A stretch of 64,000 nt of DNA from Rhizomys pruinosus (GCA_009823505.1 VZQC01006291.1:2081167-2145166); one strand, 5' to 3'; positions 10,861 through 23,365 are shown, numbered from the stretch's first letter. The notes: generated by a model not told the origin, from the letters alone. A program made the numbers and translations.

Positions 10861-12487
10861 TTTATTAGATCTCAAGTTTTATATCTGAAGTTCAATTTCC
10901 TTGGTCTTACTGATTATTTATTTCTGATTTTACTTTCCTTTTGGATGCTTAAGGCCACACAGTTAGCCCGGATTAACCAAGGTTATTGTTTTCTTGAGGA
11001 CCCCTGGTCCTCAGGGATCTCTTGGGGTTTTTTTTGGGGGGAAGGAGGGTGGTGCCTCTGGCTCCTTTAAACTTTTCATTTCCAGTTCCATCCACTTGCA
11101 GGACAAAATCAGGTCTTTGACCCGCGGCTTCCTTTTTCTAAGATGAGCAGACTTCTCCATTTATAGACTGGAACACTGGCTGAAGTCCATTAGTGGCTCT
11201 CAGCCTCCCTGAACAGGAAGTCTGGTGATCCACATTTGCAAAACATTTCAAGAGATGCCCCATGCATAGTCTCTTGAGACTTAGTTGACCTCATGAGGGC
11301 AAGGAACAAAGTTATCCATTAGGTTTCATACTAATAATGGTAATTCCTTAAAAAACTAATGCTGTATAACATTGTTCATTACATAATATTAAATCAGTTA
11401 TTAATAATTACCCAACAGATTACTTAACCCATGCTAATTTACAGCAATAACATTCCTAAATGGAAATATTATAAAAATTCTCACAAAATGACAATATTCC
11501 ATAAAATCAATTTGATTCTTGTTTACCATATGGCCGAACATGTATACAAATACAAAATATTTATTCTTGCCAGTCAGCTTCTGTGATCCTCAATTGGCAA
11601 AGAATATATATGCTCACTGACAGTCTGGATCTTGGTAACTGTGATTGGTGCCCCTTCCCCATAAACAGACTTGCTCAGCTGACTGATGACTTATGTACTT
11701 TGAAGGGTTAAGGAACCCAGGAGAATGAGGTAGAATCTTGGAAAATATTACTAATAGATCAATGACCTGTGAGTATACACAGAGACAAATTAGAAAAGTT
11801 CTACCAATTTGGAAGTCTCAGGAATCCAGATTGGAGACCATGGAACTCCAGAGTGGCTGGTTGGAAACATGATGGTTTCTGACTCCAAATCCTAATGTTC
11901 AGAAACATCAACTGGATTTTAGAACCTGATATTTAACTGTATCATGGGATATAACCTGTGGAATATCTCAGAGAAAGTACACAGACCACATATGGCCAAA
12001 CCAGACAGGATCCTAAATATCACATCCTTATTTAAACTGCTATGGTATTTTACATCTATAAATTGAGTTTATGAAGGAAAATAAATATAGAACCCAAGAC
12101 TTGGAATTTTTATGAAAAGGACTGTTAATGCTAAAATTTCCCAAATGAAATGCTCAGTGCTTGCAACCTTACTTTTAATATACTTGGCAAATTTGGAGAG
12201 GAAAAAGAATTTCTTTGAAACACTAATGTTCTTTGTTGTTTTAATTAAGTACTTTGTTCTATTAAAATAACCATACTACCAAAGCACCTAAGATGTAAAA
12301 ATAATTCAGATTCGTCTTAACAATGCATCACACATCACAAGCACTCAGTGTTACCTCCATTATTTTCTCATTTTACTATAGTCATCTTCTCTTTTAGTAC
12401 AAAACTGACATCAGAAACAGAATATTACCTCCCGAGATAAGCGTTAGTATCAAAGTGTATCTTCATCAAAGCACATACTCACTGTGG

Positions 12488-12491
<4 letters not shown>
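10861..12491. other. unassigned DNA
   Basis: No firm call. 10,900-11,300 is moderately GC-rich and follows the unclassified repeat, so it may belong to the same element. The rest is AT-rich unique DNA without a convincing gene. Confidence 0.35.

Positions 12492-12530
<39 letters not shown>
12492..12530. repeat. (AT)n microsatellite
   Basis: Perfect AT dinucleotide run of about 39 bp. Confidence 0.97.
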
Positions 12531-12532
<2 letters not shown>

Positions 12533-12731
12533 CCTGCTCTTTTGGATAAGGATCACGTTTTATACATGTTACAGTTTGCTTTTCTACTCAAACATACATT
12601 GTAAAAGTATTTCCACATCAAAATGTATATTCATTCATATTCCTCAAAAACTTTTCCACTGCCAAATAATATCCTTTGGGCAGCTCTAGTTCTAAGAAGT
12701 TGAAGGACTCTTTTCCTATCTTCAAAGAAAC

Positions 12732-12849
12732 CAGAGTAATCAAAGTCTTGTTAGTCTGGGATTTCTGTACCAATGTCATAAAAATATTATCAGAGTAATC
12801 AAAGTCTTGTTAGTCTGGGATTTCTGTACCAATGTCATAAAAATCTTAT
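12732..12849 (+). repeat. 59-bp tandem duplication
   Basis: Two head-to-tail units (12732-12790 and 12791-12849) starting CAGAGTAATCAAAG. They differ at one base near the end (aaaatattat versus aaaatcttat). The unit is not a microsatellite, and the near-identity implies a recent duplication or an assembly echo. Confidence 0.95.
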
Positions 12850-12852
12850 CAG

Positions 12853-13815
12853 CAACTATCCTATGTAGTTAGACAAGAAAAAGAAAGAGAGCTTTTACTT
12901 TCTGTGGTCTGGTGCATTGCACAGCACCTTGACTTCTTGTTTGCCTTTCAGGCCTTTTAGTTTTACAGTCTTGTATGGAAACGTGCGTTGGCACAGCAAG
13001 TTAAGAGGAAAATGGCAGAACATTGTTTCCTTTTCAAAAGAAAGTACAAAATCTGTCTACTTAGTCAGTTCTCTCTCAGAGTCAAATTAAGCCTATAGTA
13101 TGAGTAAGACTGACATTGAACATTTTTAGACAAACAGAAAAATTACAACTCATACTTCCCCATAAGATTTCTGAGATGAAGCCTGTATGGGATTTTCTGT
13201 GTTATCTCAGAATAATATGAGATGCACAAAGAAAAGTCAAGGACAGTGTAGAAAATCCCTGACAGAAAATTCAAGTCATCACGCTGAGGCAGAAGTTAAT
13301 CCGTGCCCCTGCTGTGTGCCTACCTATTTCAGCCTTGAGAGTAGTTGGTATAGTATATTAAAGCCTACAAACACATTTTACTGGTCTCTAAGTTCTTAAT
13401 GGATCTACAGATACTTGCCAAGGGAAACTTTAGCTTCAGTCATTTAAAACTCAACAACAAAAGAGAATTTTTGTCTTCAATTTCCCTAATGTCTTTTTGA
13501 GGCTCCAGGAGAGATTACACAGTTTGAGGAAATGTACATTTACAGTCAGAATCCAAGGATCAGCAGAGTCTACTGCTTTTCAGAGAAATCAAATGAGAAA
13601 CCTGGGACTCATCTAATGTGAACAGGTTTGGCCACTTGAAAAGTATCAGATCCTGTTGTAAAAAATTATGAAAAAGCAACAGCTTCTTACAGCAAAACAG
13701 GAAAAAAAGAACAAAATGTTATGTGATTAAAAAGTAAGAGATGGTCTCATCACCATCCAAAATTCAAACACATATAGAAAATATAATGAAATATTGTAGA
13801 CAAAACACTAGCAGA
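12853..13815. other. unique DNA
   Basis: No gene or repeat recognised. The 70-aa frame at 13187-13399 (+) lacks any motif. Confidence 0.5.
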
Positions 13816-13884
13816 CATATATATATATACATATATATGTATATATATACATACATTTATATAAATGTATACATATATGTATGT
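13816..13884. repeat. (TA/CATA)n microsatellite
   Basis: Alternating TATA, CATA and GTATA runs with partial inverted symmetry, typical of a decayed TA/CATA microsatellite. Confidence 0.9.
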
Positions 13885-14253
13885 GTAGCTAAATGTACCT
13901 AAACATATATACATGCATCTACATACTCAATAGATAAATAGAAAGGTATAGATGACATTCTCAATAAAAACATGGATGTTGACAGACAAGTCAGTAGATT
14001 AATCTGACTGGAACATAAAAGAAAACAGGAAGCAAAACTATCAGGAATTCATTTATTTAAAGGGAGGAAGGATAGAGGAGGAATAACTTATTTGTCATTT
14101 ACCATAACAAGGAAATTTTAATAGTAAACAGTGTAATGGCCAAAGCTGTGGTTTTCCTCATGTGAACCATTGAACTTGACTCTTAGAATCTGCATAGGTA
14201 TATTTCTAAGAGGTTTCCAAATTTCAGCTTGCATTTCTTGCCATTCTTTACAA
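13885..14253. other. unique DNA
   Basis: Nothing recognised. Confidence 0.45.
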
Positions 14254-14265
14254 TCTAATCTTTCT

Positions 14266-14454
14266 TTTTCTTTTTCTTTTTTTTTTTTTTTTGTTTTGTT
14301 TTGTTTTTGGTCAGGGGAAGTAGAGTCTCCCTATAGCCCCAACTGTCCTGGAACTCACTATGTAGACCAGGCTAGACTTGAACTCACAGAGATCCACTTG
14401 CCTCTGCTTCTGGAGTACTGGGATTACAGGGGTGCACCACTATACCTAGCAAGT
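14266..14454 (-). mobile_element. B1 SINE
   Basis: Antisense B1: T-rich/TTTTG tail at the left, then 'gtcctggaactcactatgta', 'gaccaggctagacttgaact' and 'ctgggattacaggggtgcac'. TSD tctaatctttct / tctgatctttct at 14254-14265 and 14455-14466. The 108-aa frame across it comes from the repeat. Confidence 0.92.
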
Positions 14455-14466
14455 TCTGATCTTTCT

Positions 14467-15230
14467 AAATGCCTGATTTGGCTAAACATAAGTTAAGAGT
14501 CTCCTTTCTGCCAACTCCATAAATAAAAGCAGTAGTCTCTCTTTTGGACATAGTTTATAGCTACAAAATTCTCTTGAGACAATTTAGCAGATTCTTATTT
14601 CAACTTGATTGTGCACATATCACTCTAGATCTCCATGTAGAAACTCACTAATTACATCAGTCAGTTGGTTATTTATTCTACAAACCATCATTAACACCAC
14701 ACTTCTATAAACCAGACACTAGGCTTAGTCCTATAATGGGTTGCAGCAATTAGAGCCATCACAGTCACTGCATTGGAGTTTCAAATCAAGCAAAGGAGGT
14801 ATTTAAGTATGTAATCTCTTTTCCTTTACAATTGTATTAAGTGCTGTAAAGGAGAAAAATACTTAGTACTGAAAGACATATCCTATTGGGTATAAAGAAA
14901 ATTACAGTTTAAGCAAAGATTAAAAGACTTGGAGTTGGCTGGAACAAAGAAAGCAACAAAAGAAAGAAGAGACAAAGGTGTTGAGATACAAAGCTCCAGG
15001 TATTTATCAGGCGGAGCCAAGTGAATAGATCATGAATTTTAAAAGCAAACATTCCCTACAACTTTGATGATACAAATTACCCTCATTTGTCATTATCATT
15101 CCTCTTAGGACCATCCGTTCCTTGACAATGAAAAGGGAAGAAACAAATACGTGCGTTTTTTTGTGCAGCAGGTGACACTGTTGGTCTCTGTCTATGTGTT
15201 ATGTACATAATACTATGTATTAAGATTTGA
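14467..15230. other. unique DNA
   Basis: No supported feature. 'aaaccagacactaggcttag' (about 14708) vaguely resembles a MIR/L2 core but is too short to call. Confidence 0.45.
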
Positions 15231-15449
15231 GGGGCTGGAGAGATGGCCTAATGGTTAAGACCTCAGACCTCTCTTGCAGAGGACCTGGGTTCCATCCCCA
15301 GTACCCACATGGCAGCTGAGAACTGTCTTTAACTCCAGTTCCAGGGGAATCCAACACCCTCTTCTGACCTCTGCGGCATTGCACGACACGGGTGCACAAA
15401 CCTGCATGCAGACAGTACATTGATACACATACGAAAAAAAAAAAAAAAG
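15231..15449 (+). mobile_element. B3-like SINE (young)
   Basis: Head ggggctggagagatggccta, 'aactccagttccaggggaat', 'gcattgcacgacacgggtgc' and an A15 tail. The CpG-containing 3' half is well kept, as expected for a recent copy. A TSD is not clear beyond 'aagat'. The antisense frames are translations of this SINE. Confidence 0.9.
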
Positions 15450-16360
15450 ATGGGTGGGTAATTCCAAGTCTGTGATACTGCACTAACATAGAAACAAGGG
15501 GCGGAGGAAGGGTGAATGGACTTTTAGATCTGTTGAGGTTTCTACAGCATGTAAACAGCCAAGGGCGTGCACAGAATTGAAGTGTGAGTATGTCACCTCT
15601 TTGGGATGTATCTGCAGATGTTGAATGGCATAATGAGGTGAAATGCATCCTGCATTAAGAGAACAGCTTCACTTTCTGTTCTTATGTCCCAGAATAACAT
15701 CTGACCTGGGCTGGAAAGAATAAAATAATGATAGGTTTTAAAGCAACATGGAAAATTTTGTTCGTGCAACTTCAGAGTATTTGTAGGAAAGCATTCTGTA
15801 GCATTACTTGGGGGGTAAACTATCAAATAGAATGATTAAAGTATTTGGAGTGAAACTGGGGAAACTGCCGCAGTAAATCACTGGATACTTTTCAACTGCA
15901 CCAAGCCAAATGAAAGTGAGGCTTATTTGCAACTGCACAGTTCTCCATGTGTCCACACAGCAGTTCCACCAATAACAGCAGTTCCACCAATAACATGGTC
16001 CTGATATAGTGGCCTGGAATAAACCAAACCTCAAATGGCCTTAGTACTCTACCAGTTGGCAACAGCCCACCATGGCACCCTCAGATCATTAACTTCCATA
16101 AGACCAACGAGGGACCGGCATCTTGGCACTGCAAATCATCTTTTCTTCACATTCGAGAGAATACTTGTGCTAAAAAAAAAACGGGAATTTACAATTCAGA
16201 ATCCAGATTCTTCTCAAAGATCCAAGATAGTCTTGAGGAATGTGGAAACTGCCCTGTAATGCTGAAAAAGTTTTCTGTAAATGTGCATATATGTCCTTTT
16301 CTGGGAGAGAACCATTAGTTCCCTTAATCCCTCAAAGAGAAGTGAAAATTCGAGAGATTA
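15450..16360. other. unique DNA
   Basis: No gene. It holds a perfect 18-bp direct duplication (15959-15976 and 15977-15994, agcagttccaccaataac) and otherwise ordinary sequence. Confidence 0.5.
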
Positions 16361-16372
16361 GAAAGAACTACT

Positions 16373-16570
16373 ACTTGGCCGTTGTGGCGCAGGCCTTTAA
16401 TCCTAGTACTTGGGAAGCAGAGGCAGGTGGATCTCTGTGAGTTCAAGGCCAGCCTAGCCTGGTCTACAGAGTAAGCTTCAGGCCAGCTGAGACTAAAGGG
16501 AGACCCTGTCTCAAAAATACCAAAAAAAAAAAAAAAAGAAAAAAGAAAAAAAAAAAGAAAAAGAAAGAAA
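16373..16570 (+). mobile_element. B1 SINE
   Basis: B1 with a 6-bp internal duplication (cagcctagcctggtc) and a long A/GAAA tail. Perfect 12-bp TSD gaaagaactact at 16361-16372 and 16571-16582. Confidence 0.94.
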
Positions 16571-16649
16571 GAAAGAACTACTGAACAATAAGAAAATGAA
16601 TGAAACCTAGACATCAGTTCTAACAAGGAGGTTTCTTACAGCTGAGATA

Positions 16650-16902
16650 GTTAAATTTTTTTTTATTAATTTTATTTATTTCTGTATGTTTATGAATGTA
16701 CTGTCTGCATGCAAGTCTGTGCACCCGTGCCGTGCAATGCCGCGGAGGTCAGAAGAGGGTCTCGGATTCCCCTGGAACTGGAGTTCTCCTGGAATTGGAG
16801 TTTCAGACGGCTCTCAGCTGCCATGTGGGTGCTGGGGATCAAACCCGGGTCCTCTGCAAGAGCGGTCTGCGCTCTTAACCGCTAGGCTATCTCTCCAGCC
16901 CC
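16650..16902 (-). mobile_element. B3-like SINE, 17-nt-duplication subfamily
   Basis: Antisense copy with a CpG-rich body (cccgtgccgtgcaatgccgc). The element has two near-tandem copies of the ACTCCAGTTCCAG block separated by GAGA, seen here as 'ctggaactggagttctcctg' followed by 'gaattggagttt'. Perfect 13-bp TSD tacagctgagata (16637-16649 and 16903-16915). Young. Confidence 0.94.
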
Positions 16903-16915
16903 TACAGCTGAGATA

Positions 16916-18538
16916 TTAAGACTTGACCTATCTACTCTTTAAAATACTTAGTTCCTGGGGTATAATAAATATCTCTATATCGAGTTTTGAATGTATGTAT
17001 GAAATACTTTCATACACTTAAAAATATCAACAAACTAAATGGTATGCAATAACTATACAGTCTAATTTCAACTACAGCAAATATACATTAAAAGAATCTC
17101 TTACTGTCAAGATAACTTTTAACTTTCAAGTATTTGGTATTACCTAAGTGTTGATAAAAGAACACCGATTTCTTTAATATTATGTGTATTTCATAGAGAT
17201 ATAAGGAGATTACAAGGTTCCAAGGTAACTGTGACAGTATCTCCCTATTTGGATGTACTAGCCAGCCTTCAATGGCCCATTCACAGATTTTTCTGGAGAC
17301 ACATCACGTTGAATAAATTACATTTTGGTGGTGTCTTTGTTGTCCTCTATAGCCCAACCTTGTTTAATGACACTGGATCTGGCTATATCCTGGATTTCAC
17401 TTTTTTCCCCTCTAATTCATAATAAAAGTTTCTCCTAAAAGGCTCCAATTTAGAAATAGTTTCAAGAGAAGAATTCAACTTGCCCTTCAAAATCTCTCAA
17501 GTCAACATATTTCTCCCTATCACGTGAAGTGTCAACAAATGCTTCACCTCTTCCTTCTCAGCCTCATGAGCTGTCCCTGGGAAGGCCAAAATCACAGCCA
17601 TCTCAGGAGGCAGGCATGTGCCATCAGGGACTCCCAGTCATGGTGGGTTGTGTCAGGTCAGGGTGCCACCGCTTAGAAGGTATCGCTGCCAGTTAGTATT
17701 CACCTGCTTCCCCAGCAATAATCACCAACCTCTCCTAGTGCAGAGCTGAGCTGCATGATGCCACCAGCACTTGTGCCTCTCCTCTCCCGCAAGAATCCTG
17801 TCCAGACCCACATCTCAATGACCCCTCCCTGGAAACACATCAGCACATCCTTCTTTTGTATTTCTAACCCTTGTACACAATTTGGTGCTTAATTATATGG
17901 TTTCCTATAAAAGGTTCTTAGAGCTTCATATATAAATGTTTTGTCTTCACCAATAGAACTGTGAGTTCCCAAAGCATCTAGGAAAATGATAAATACTTTC
18001 AGCTGGAAATTTCTAAGGCCTATCCAAATGATCAAGAATAGATTATGCAGAAAAGGTCAGATATTGCAAAGACTAGATTTTCTCGTGAGATTGCTCCTCT
18101 AAACAAATTCTCCCAGGGTGAGTGACCCTACAACATCATTCACTTTCACTCAATGTCCCTCACAGCCATACGATTGGACTCAGAAAATACCGGTACCAAA
18201 GGAAAAAAATCAAATGTCATTAACCGTTTTCCTTTATTACTATTCTCTCTCTGAGCAAATAATTGAAAGTTTAGTTCAAGAATTAGTATAGACACAAAAA
18301 TGCTGACTGAAGATCACAACTCTACTTAATTCATTAGCATCATCATCAAAAGCTCCTTCTAGGTACATGAAACTGTGCAGCGAGTTTAATATCAATTAAA
18401 AATTATGTCAGTTTCCCATCAACTTAATAAACAAGACAAGTAAAATTTCACTTGGTGCATAAAGGACTGGGTTTCACGAGGAGGATGATGGGATCAGAGA
18501 CAGATAGACAGAGACAAAGACAGTTGAAGTAAAGGAAC
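16916..18538. other. unique DNA
   Basis: No gene or repeat that I can support over 1.6 kb. 17,550-17,950 is more GC-rich and ends with 'gaactgtgagttcccaaagc', which could be part of an old L2 or MIR-like relic. The 63-aa frame at 17231-17422 (+) has no domain. Confidence 0.4.
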
Positions 18539-18553
18539 AAAGAATAACTTCTC

Positions 18554-19167
18554 GATCCTACTAATGAAGGATCGAAAGGCTATATATTATACTGTTTAAA
18601 TACCTATATATCTAATTGCATGTGCTTCATTAGTAGAATTGAAAGGTTATGCCTGGACAAGCTGGCAGCCCATGAAAGAAAACAGCCAGAATTGACTAGA
18701 GACCAAGACAACAGCTCCAGAGAAAGTAGACTGTTTTGCTTCTCATCCACCTGTGCCCCTTTTCTAAGCCTAGGGAACAATCTGCGGAAGAGGGGGCGCA
18801 GTAGAATGTAAGGGCTGCGATTGGGGTGAATGGTGAAACTACAACAATATAGACTGGACACTCATTTGATCAATTTGATTGAACATACAAGCCCCCCCCT
18901 GCTGGATGGTGGGACCCATGAGCTGTGTGGGTTTGGGCACAACTGCTCGCAAATTGGCTTTACATGAAGGATGCTTGTACTCACAAATTATCACTTATTG
19001 TTAAAAAAAAAACCCAGAAAGATGCAGAAAAGTTACGGCAGAATGCATGATCTGGGATGGGTAGGGGTGGGGTGGGGGGAATGGAAGGGGATATATGCCT
19101 GAACTGAATTGGAAAATGATGTATGAAATACACAAAGCATCAATAAAAAGAAAGAAAGAAAAAAAAA
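18554..19167 (+). mobile_element. L1 3' end, young family (copy A)
   Basis: A 614-bp insert with the perfect 15-bp TSD aaagaataacttctc (18539-18553 and 19168-19182) and an A-rich tail. The last 130 bp (gcagaatgcatgatctggga, a G-rich tract, 'aaaatgatgtatgaaataca', 'catcaataaaa') match the 3' end of the ORF2-bearing L1 at 60.2-60.36 kb, which identifies it as L1. The unit from about 18710 on recurs at 30.55-31.0 kb and 54.74-55.2 kb. It carries only 3' UTR, so it is 5'-truncated. Confidence 0.88.
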
Positions 19168-19182
19168 AAAGAATAACTTCTC

Positions 19183-19727
19183 TTCTTTATGCAAAGTATA
19201 GTCGAAGGATAAAGTGCCCCTCTTTCATCCAGGATGAGAAGGTTTAGTGCAGAGTGGGAACTGCAGATCTGATCTGAATCTGAGAAGCTGACAACTGGAA
19301 ATTTGGAGGACGGTTCTCACTGGCCAGGTTTTGGGAGTGCACAAGGGGGAGCAAAGACACAGAGCAGGTGAGGACAGCGCTCAGGAAAAGTGCCTAGAAA
19401 AGCACGAGGAGAGGAAGCATTAGCAAAAACAAGAGGACTGTTACGAAACACATGTGGGAAATTTATTCTTAATTCCAGGACCAATAGGAAAAATTACTGA
19501 GACCGTAAAATGGATTCAAGCTGGTAGGTGATAATCTGGCCAGTTACATTCATGACTTGTGATTTTCAGATGTGATCTCAGATTATTTAGTAGATGTCCA
19601 TGTTTATGTCTGGGTTTCCAAACTTTGCTTTTAAGGACCATGTTCAAAATCAGTTTTAGCTCACAAAAGGTTATTCATTAATAACGATGATCAATCAGCA
19701 AACATTTTTATTTAAAAATTTAAATTT
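19183..19727. other. unique DNA
   Basis: Nothing recognised. Moderately purine-rich between 19,200 and 19,460. Confidence 0.45.
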
Positions 19728-19947
19728 ATTTTTCTTTTTAAATTTCTATACATATGAGCATTTTTCATACACATATGTAAGGGCACTCATGTAGTCAGCA
19801 ACCATGGAGGCCCAAAGAAGGTGTCAATGTCCTAGAACTAGAGTTATGGAAGGTTATTAGCCACCCAGTAGGTATTGGGAACCGAATCTAGGACTTCTGC
19901 AAGAGTAGTTATCAGTGCCCCTAACCACTGAGAAATCTCTCCAGATC
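19728..19947 (-). mobile_element. B3-like SINE (old)
   Basis: Antisense copy: T/A-rich tail, 'gaactagagttatggaaggt', 'attgggaaccgaatctagga', ending 'gagaaatctctccagatcc'. It is clearly more diverged than the young copies. Confidence 0.75.
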
Positions 19948-19959
19948 CTTAGCTAGTTA

Positions 19960-20090
19960 CTATTTTTTGGTCTTTTTGAGACAAAGTCTCCCTTTAGTTC
20001 TAGCTGGCCTGGAACTCACTCTGTAGACCAGGCTGGCCTTGAACTCACAGAGAGATCCCTCCCCAGTGCTGGGATTAAAAGCCTGCAGGA
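19960..20090 (-). mobile_element. B1 SINE (old)
   Basis: Antisense B1: 'ggcctggaactcactctgta', 'gaccaggctggccttgaact', 'agtgctgggattaaaagcct'. It is shortened in the right half and abuts the older B3-like SINE. Confidence 0.88.
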
Positions 20091-20550
20091 GTGATATAGT
20101 TTAGTCTTAAACAATGGGAAAGTAACAACTTTCAGAACTTTTAACTTGCATATCAGGTGATAAGTTCATTGCTGTAAAACACAGTATTTAAAGTATTTAA
20201 CACTGCTTCAGATGTGGGTCTTCCTATTACATTCTATACTTGAGAAACTCCAACTACTGAAAAAAACTTCCTTCCTCCAGAGGAAGATGTTTTCAATAAG
20301 TACAAAATTAGGCACCCTTCATAACAAAATTACTGCATAAGAAAAAAAAATAAGTTTTCTGCGTAATTGAAGAAAACATGCATAGGCTTTCTCAGTATGG
20401 GGTGTTTAAAAGTTTTTATTTACAACCATACTAATTAGTGAAGCAAAAAGAAGTGTCATGTTATTAACAAAAATGAAAAACATATTTAAAGAATTAATTT
20501 AGTAATACTAATACAGTAGGACAAAATAATTTTAAGTGAAAATAACATAT
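20091..20550. other. unique DNA
   Basis: No feature recognised. AT-rich. Confidence 0.45.
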
Positions 20551-20860
20551 TTGGGACTGAGGAGATAACTCAGTAGAAGGATAAGGAGTTGGCGTGACCC
20601 TTACAACCATGGAAAAAGTAATATATGCATGTACTTGCTTGTAATGTCACTGCTGAGAAGACCGAGATGGACAGATCCTGGGGCTCGTGGGCCTGCCAAC
20701 CTAGCTGACTTGACAAGTTCCATGCCAATGAGAGACTCTGAGAAAGGGAACCAGATGTCCTCTAACCTCCACATGCAGATGTATACACACACATGTAAAC
20801 ACACACACAAGCACATGCACACTACATACATGTAAACACACATACACAGAAATAGTACAT
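20551..20860 (+). mobile_element. B4 SINE (ID-B1 composite), old
   Basis: The ID/B2-like head (gggactgaggagataactca) is followed by a diverged B1-derived middle and the B4-typical 'gatcctggggctcgtgggcc', 'aagttccatgccaatgagag', 'tcctctaacctccacatgca' and a (CA)n-rich end. All nearby frames derive from it. Confidence 0.75.
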
Positions 20861-23261
20861 TTGCCTTTCAAGATAACACTGTGGCTCTCTAACAATGAAG
20901 TATATCGCCATGTAGAGAAGAATCAATTTCATAGTGCCTGTTATATATCTTTATAGCACAATAGAGTCTCTATACATAGATCCAGTGGCAAGAGATTTTG
21001 TTTATACAGCATCTATTTTCTATTTATTTTCTATTGTTATTCTAATGTCTGTCTTGACTATAATATCTAAGCTGTGAGTACAATCATACTTTTCAATCTT
21101 TGCTGTTTTATTTTCACCCTAAAGAAAGTCTCCTCGAAATCAGATAATCTTATGAACCTTGTTTTAATAACAGTGATTCTTGACATCCTGTGGTCTGTAA
21201 ATATTATATGTAGTTCCACAGGGACTTAAAATGTTGCAACCTTCACCTGGGGATGGTTGTATTCTCCCTCAGCAACACATACCAAGGTCTTAGATACACA
21301 GAATGAGGGAAAATTTAGGCACTAATCTGTTCATCTAACTCAGGAGAGCTTGAAAGAAAATGTCAGATGAAACTGCAATTTGAAATGCAGTGATTTAAAC
21401 TCCCATGCATCTAATATTGCAAGAAGAGAGACATGGAAGTCCTCTACTATTTACACACTCATACTTTACCATGTATAGATCATACCTTGCCAGGCTAGGG
21501 ATTCAAATTGGTAGAAATTATTTCCAAATGTAGTTCTAAATCTTGCTTGATGAGAAGAATATAATTTTTTCCAATCCAAACTTCCACCCAAATAGTTTTG
21601 GAATTTCAGCTACAGCAGGTACTTTCCTCGGTACCTTATCCACTTCAGACTGTGTCCATTGTTGATGCAGCACCTGTGTACCAACAGCCTCAGAGGCTGA
21701 CCAGGACTCATTTGAGCAGACACTGGAGAAGGTGGTATAGATGGGAGACATGGGTTGCACTGGCCTCCCTAGGCAGTAAACACACTGATCTTTTAGGAAC
21801 AGTGTTCTCAGTCAAGTAAAGGAAAACAGGATCGTAGATTCAGGATGGGACCAGACTCTCAGCCAACTTATAAAACAGCTGAACTTAATAAGAACAGATC
21901 CAATAGAGACAAGACAAAGTGTGTGCTTGCCTTTTCAAAGGACATCAGTCTAGGAAGTATCTAAGACTCTGTCAAAACAAGTCTATGTTCAAACGTGACC
22001 AAGGACTACTGAATAATTGAGGGATTTGGTCATTGTGAATGATTTATCCAGCTGAATGGTCATCAAATAGAGGCAAAAACTGAAATTCCCAAAGTTAATA
22101 TTATTCCCTCAAATCAATCTCCTGAATTAATATGGGGAAAGACTGTTCTGAAAACCAGATTTTATGTGAGGAGTGTGTAGCAGTAGAGGTCTTCATGCCA
22201 GAACTTCTTCAGCCAACTTTCAGCCAGCAAAGTTGACATGTAGAAGGGAACAAGTGTTCGAATCAAGTGTCATCAGTGACTTTGACATATTGGAGTCAGC
22301 AACCAAGTCTTCGAACTTGGCACTTGGCTGCTCACTTCCCAAAACAAATTGAAATCCAAAGCTACTTATATGTCTAATTCATTTTTATTTATGAAGACAA
22401 TTAAATGTATAAAATATGAAAATATGGCACACAACCTTGCTGCTTTAATAGTCTGCATTAACATGTACAGCACAGTAACAAGCTGAAATTGGAGAAAAGC
22501 TTCATTAATTTGATCAGTTCTATCCTTTGGTTTGCTGAGATCTGCAGCTCAACCCTGAGAATTGTTAACCCTAATCTTCAGCATCCTCCATATCCAGCCA
22601 CATTGAGGCAACTAAAGGTTTCATCATCTATATACCAGACATCAATAACATTTCTGCTATGTATTTCAATAATTTATCGATAAATATTTCCAAAGCCTAC
22701 AATTAATACCCCTTTCTTATATAATCACTCCCTAGAGCACTAAGTTGAACAGCATTTAAGTCATCTTATTTCTAATAAATGGAAGATTAGTTTATATTGA
22801 ATTGCTTCACTTTAAAGGCAACATTAAAAGTTGTAATATTTGGTAAAGAAAATAATTACTTTCAAACAAACACAAAAGATGGCATGTGCCTGTTTCTTGT
22901 TGTCTGTGAGGCTGGGATGTCTAGCCTTTCTCAACTATGATCCATGCTGATTTGGCCTCAGTTTGAACTTCCACTAATCTTATCAGTTTAAAGCAGATTT
23001 TTAAAAAGCAATTGAATCACACAACCAGGGCACAGTGTCCTGTTAATGAAATTCATCCATCCACCCAAGAAACTCTAATGAGCCTTCTCTATCCTTGGAA
23101 AAAAATTATAAAATATTAAAATGATAACTTATAATCTGTATTCTCAAAGTTCTCAGTCCTAAGAAAGACAAGCACCATTTCTTGGGTGGAGAGTACTCAG
23201 CTACAGGTAAGAAGCATGCAAAGACTCCACTAAGACTTCAACCTACAATGAAGCTTTCTAG
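20861..23261. other. unique DNA
   Basis: 2.4 kb with no repeat I can name. Frames at 21598-21819 (+), 21536-21760 (-) and 22489-22683 (+) have no recognisable domain and overlap each other on opposite strands. I see no exon evidence, though I cannot exclude a non-coding exon. Confidence 0.45.
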
Positions 23262-23365
23262 AAAGTAAGTTGGCAAACTACAGCTGCATCCTATCCAGAT
23301 AGACATCTGTCTCTGCAATTAAAGTTTTATTGGAACACACCACAACAGTTCCTCGAAGTACCATC
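23262..23365 (+). mobile_element. hAT-type DNA transposon fossil
   Basis: 'agttggcaaactacagctg' followed 50 bp later by 'ttaaagttttattggaacac' matches the layout of an ancient mammalian hAT non-autonomous element ('ggcaaactacggcc...', 'ataaagttttattggaacac'). Only a fragment remains. Confidence 0.5.
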
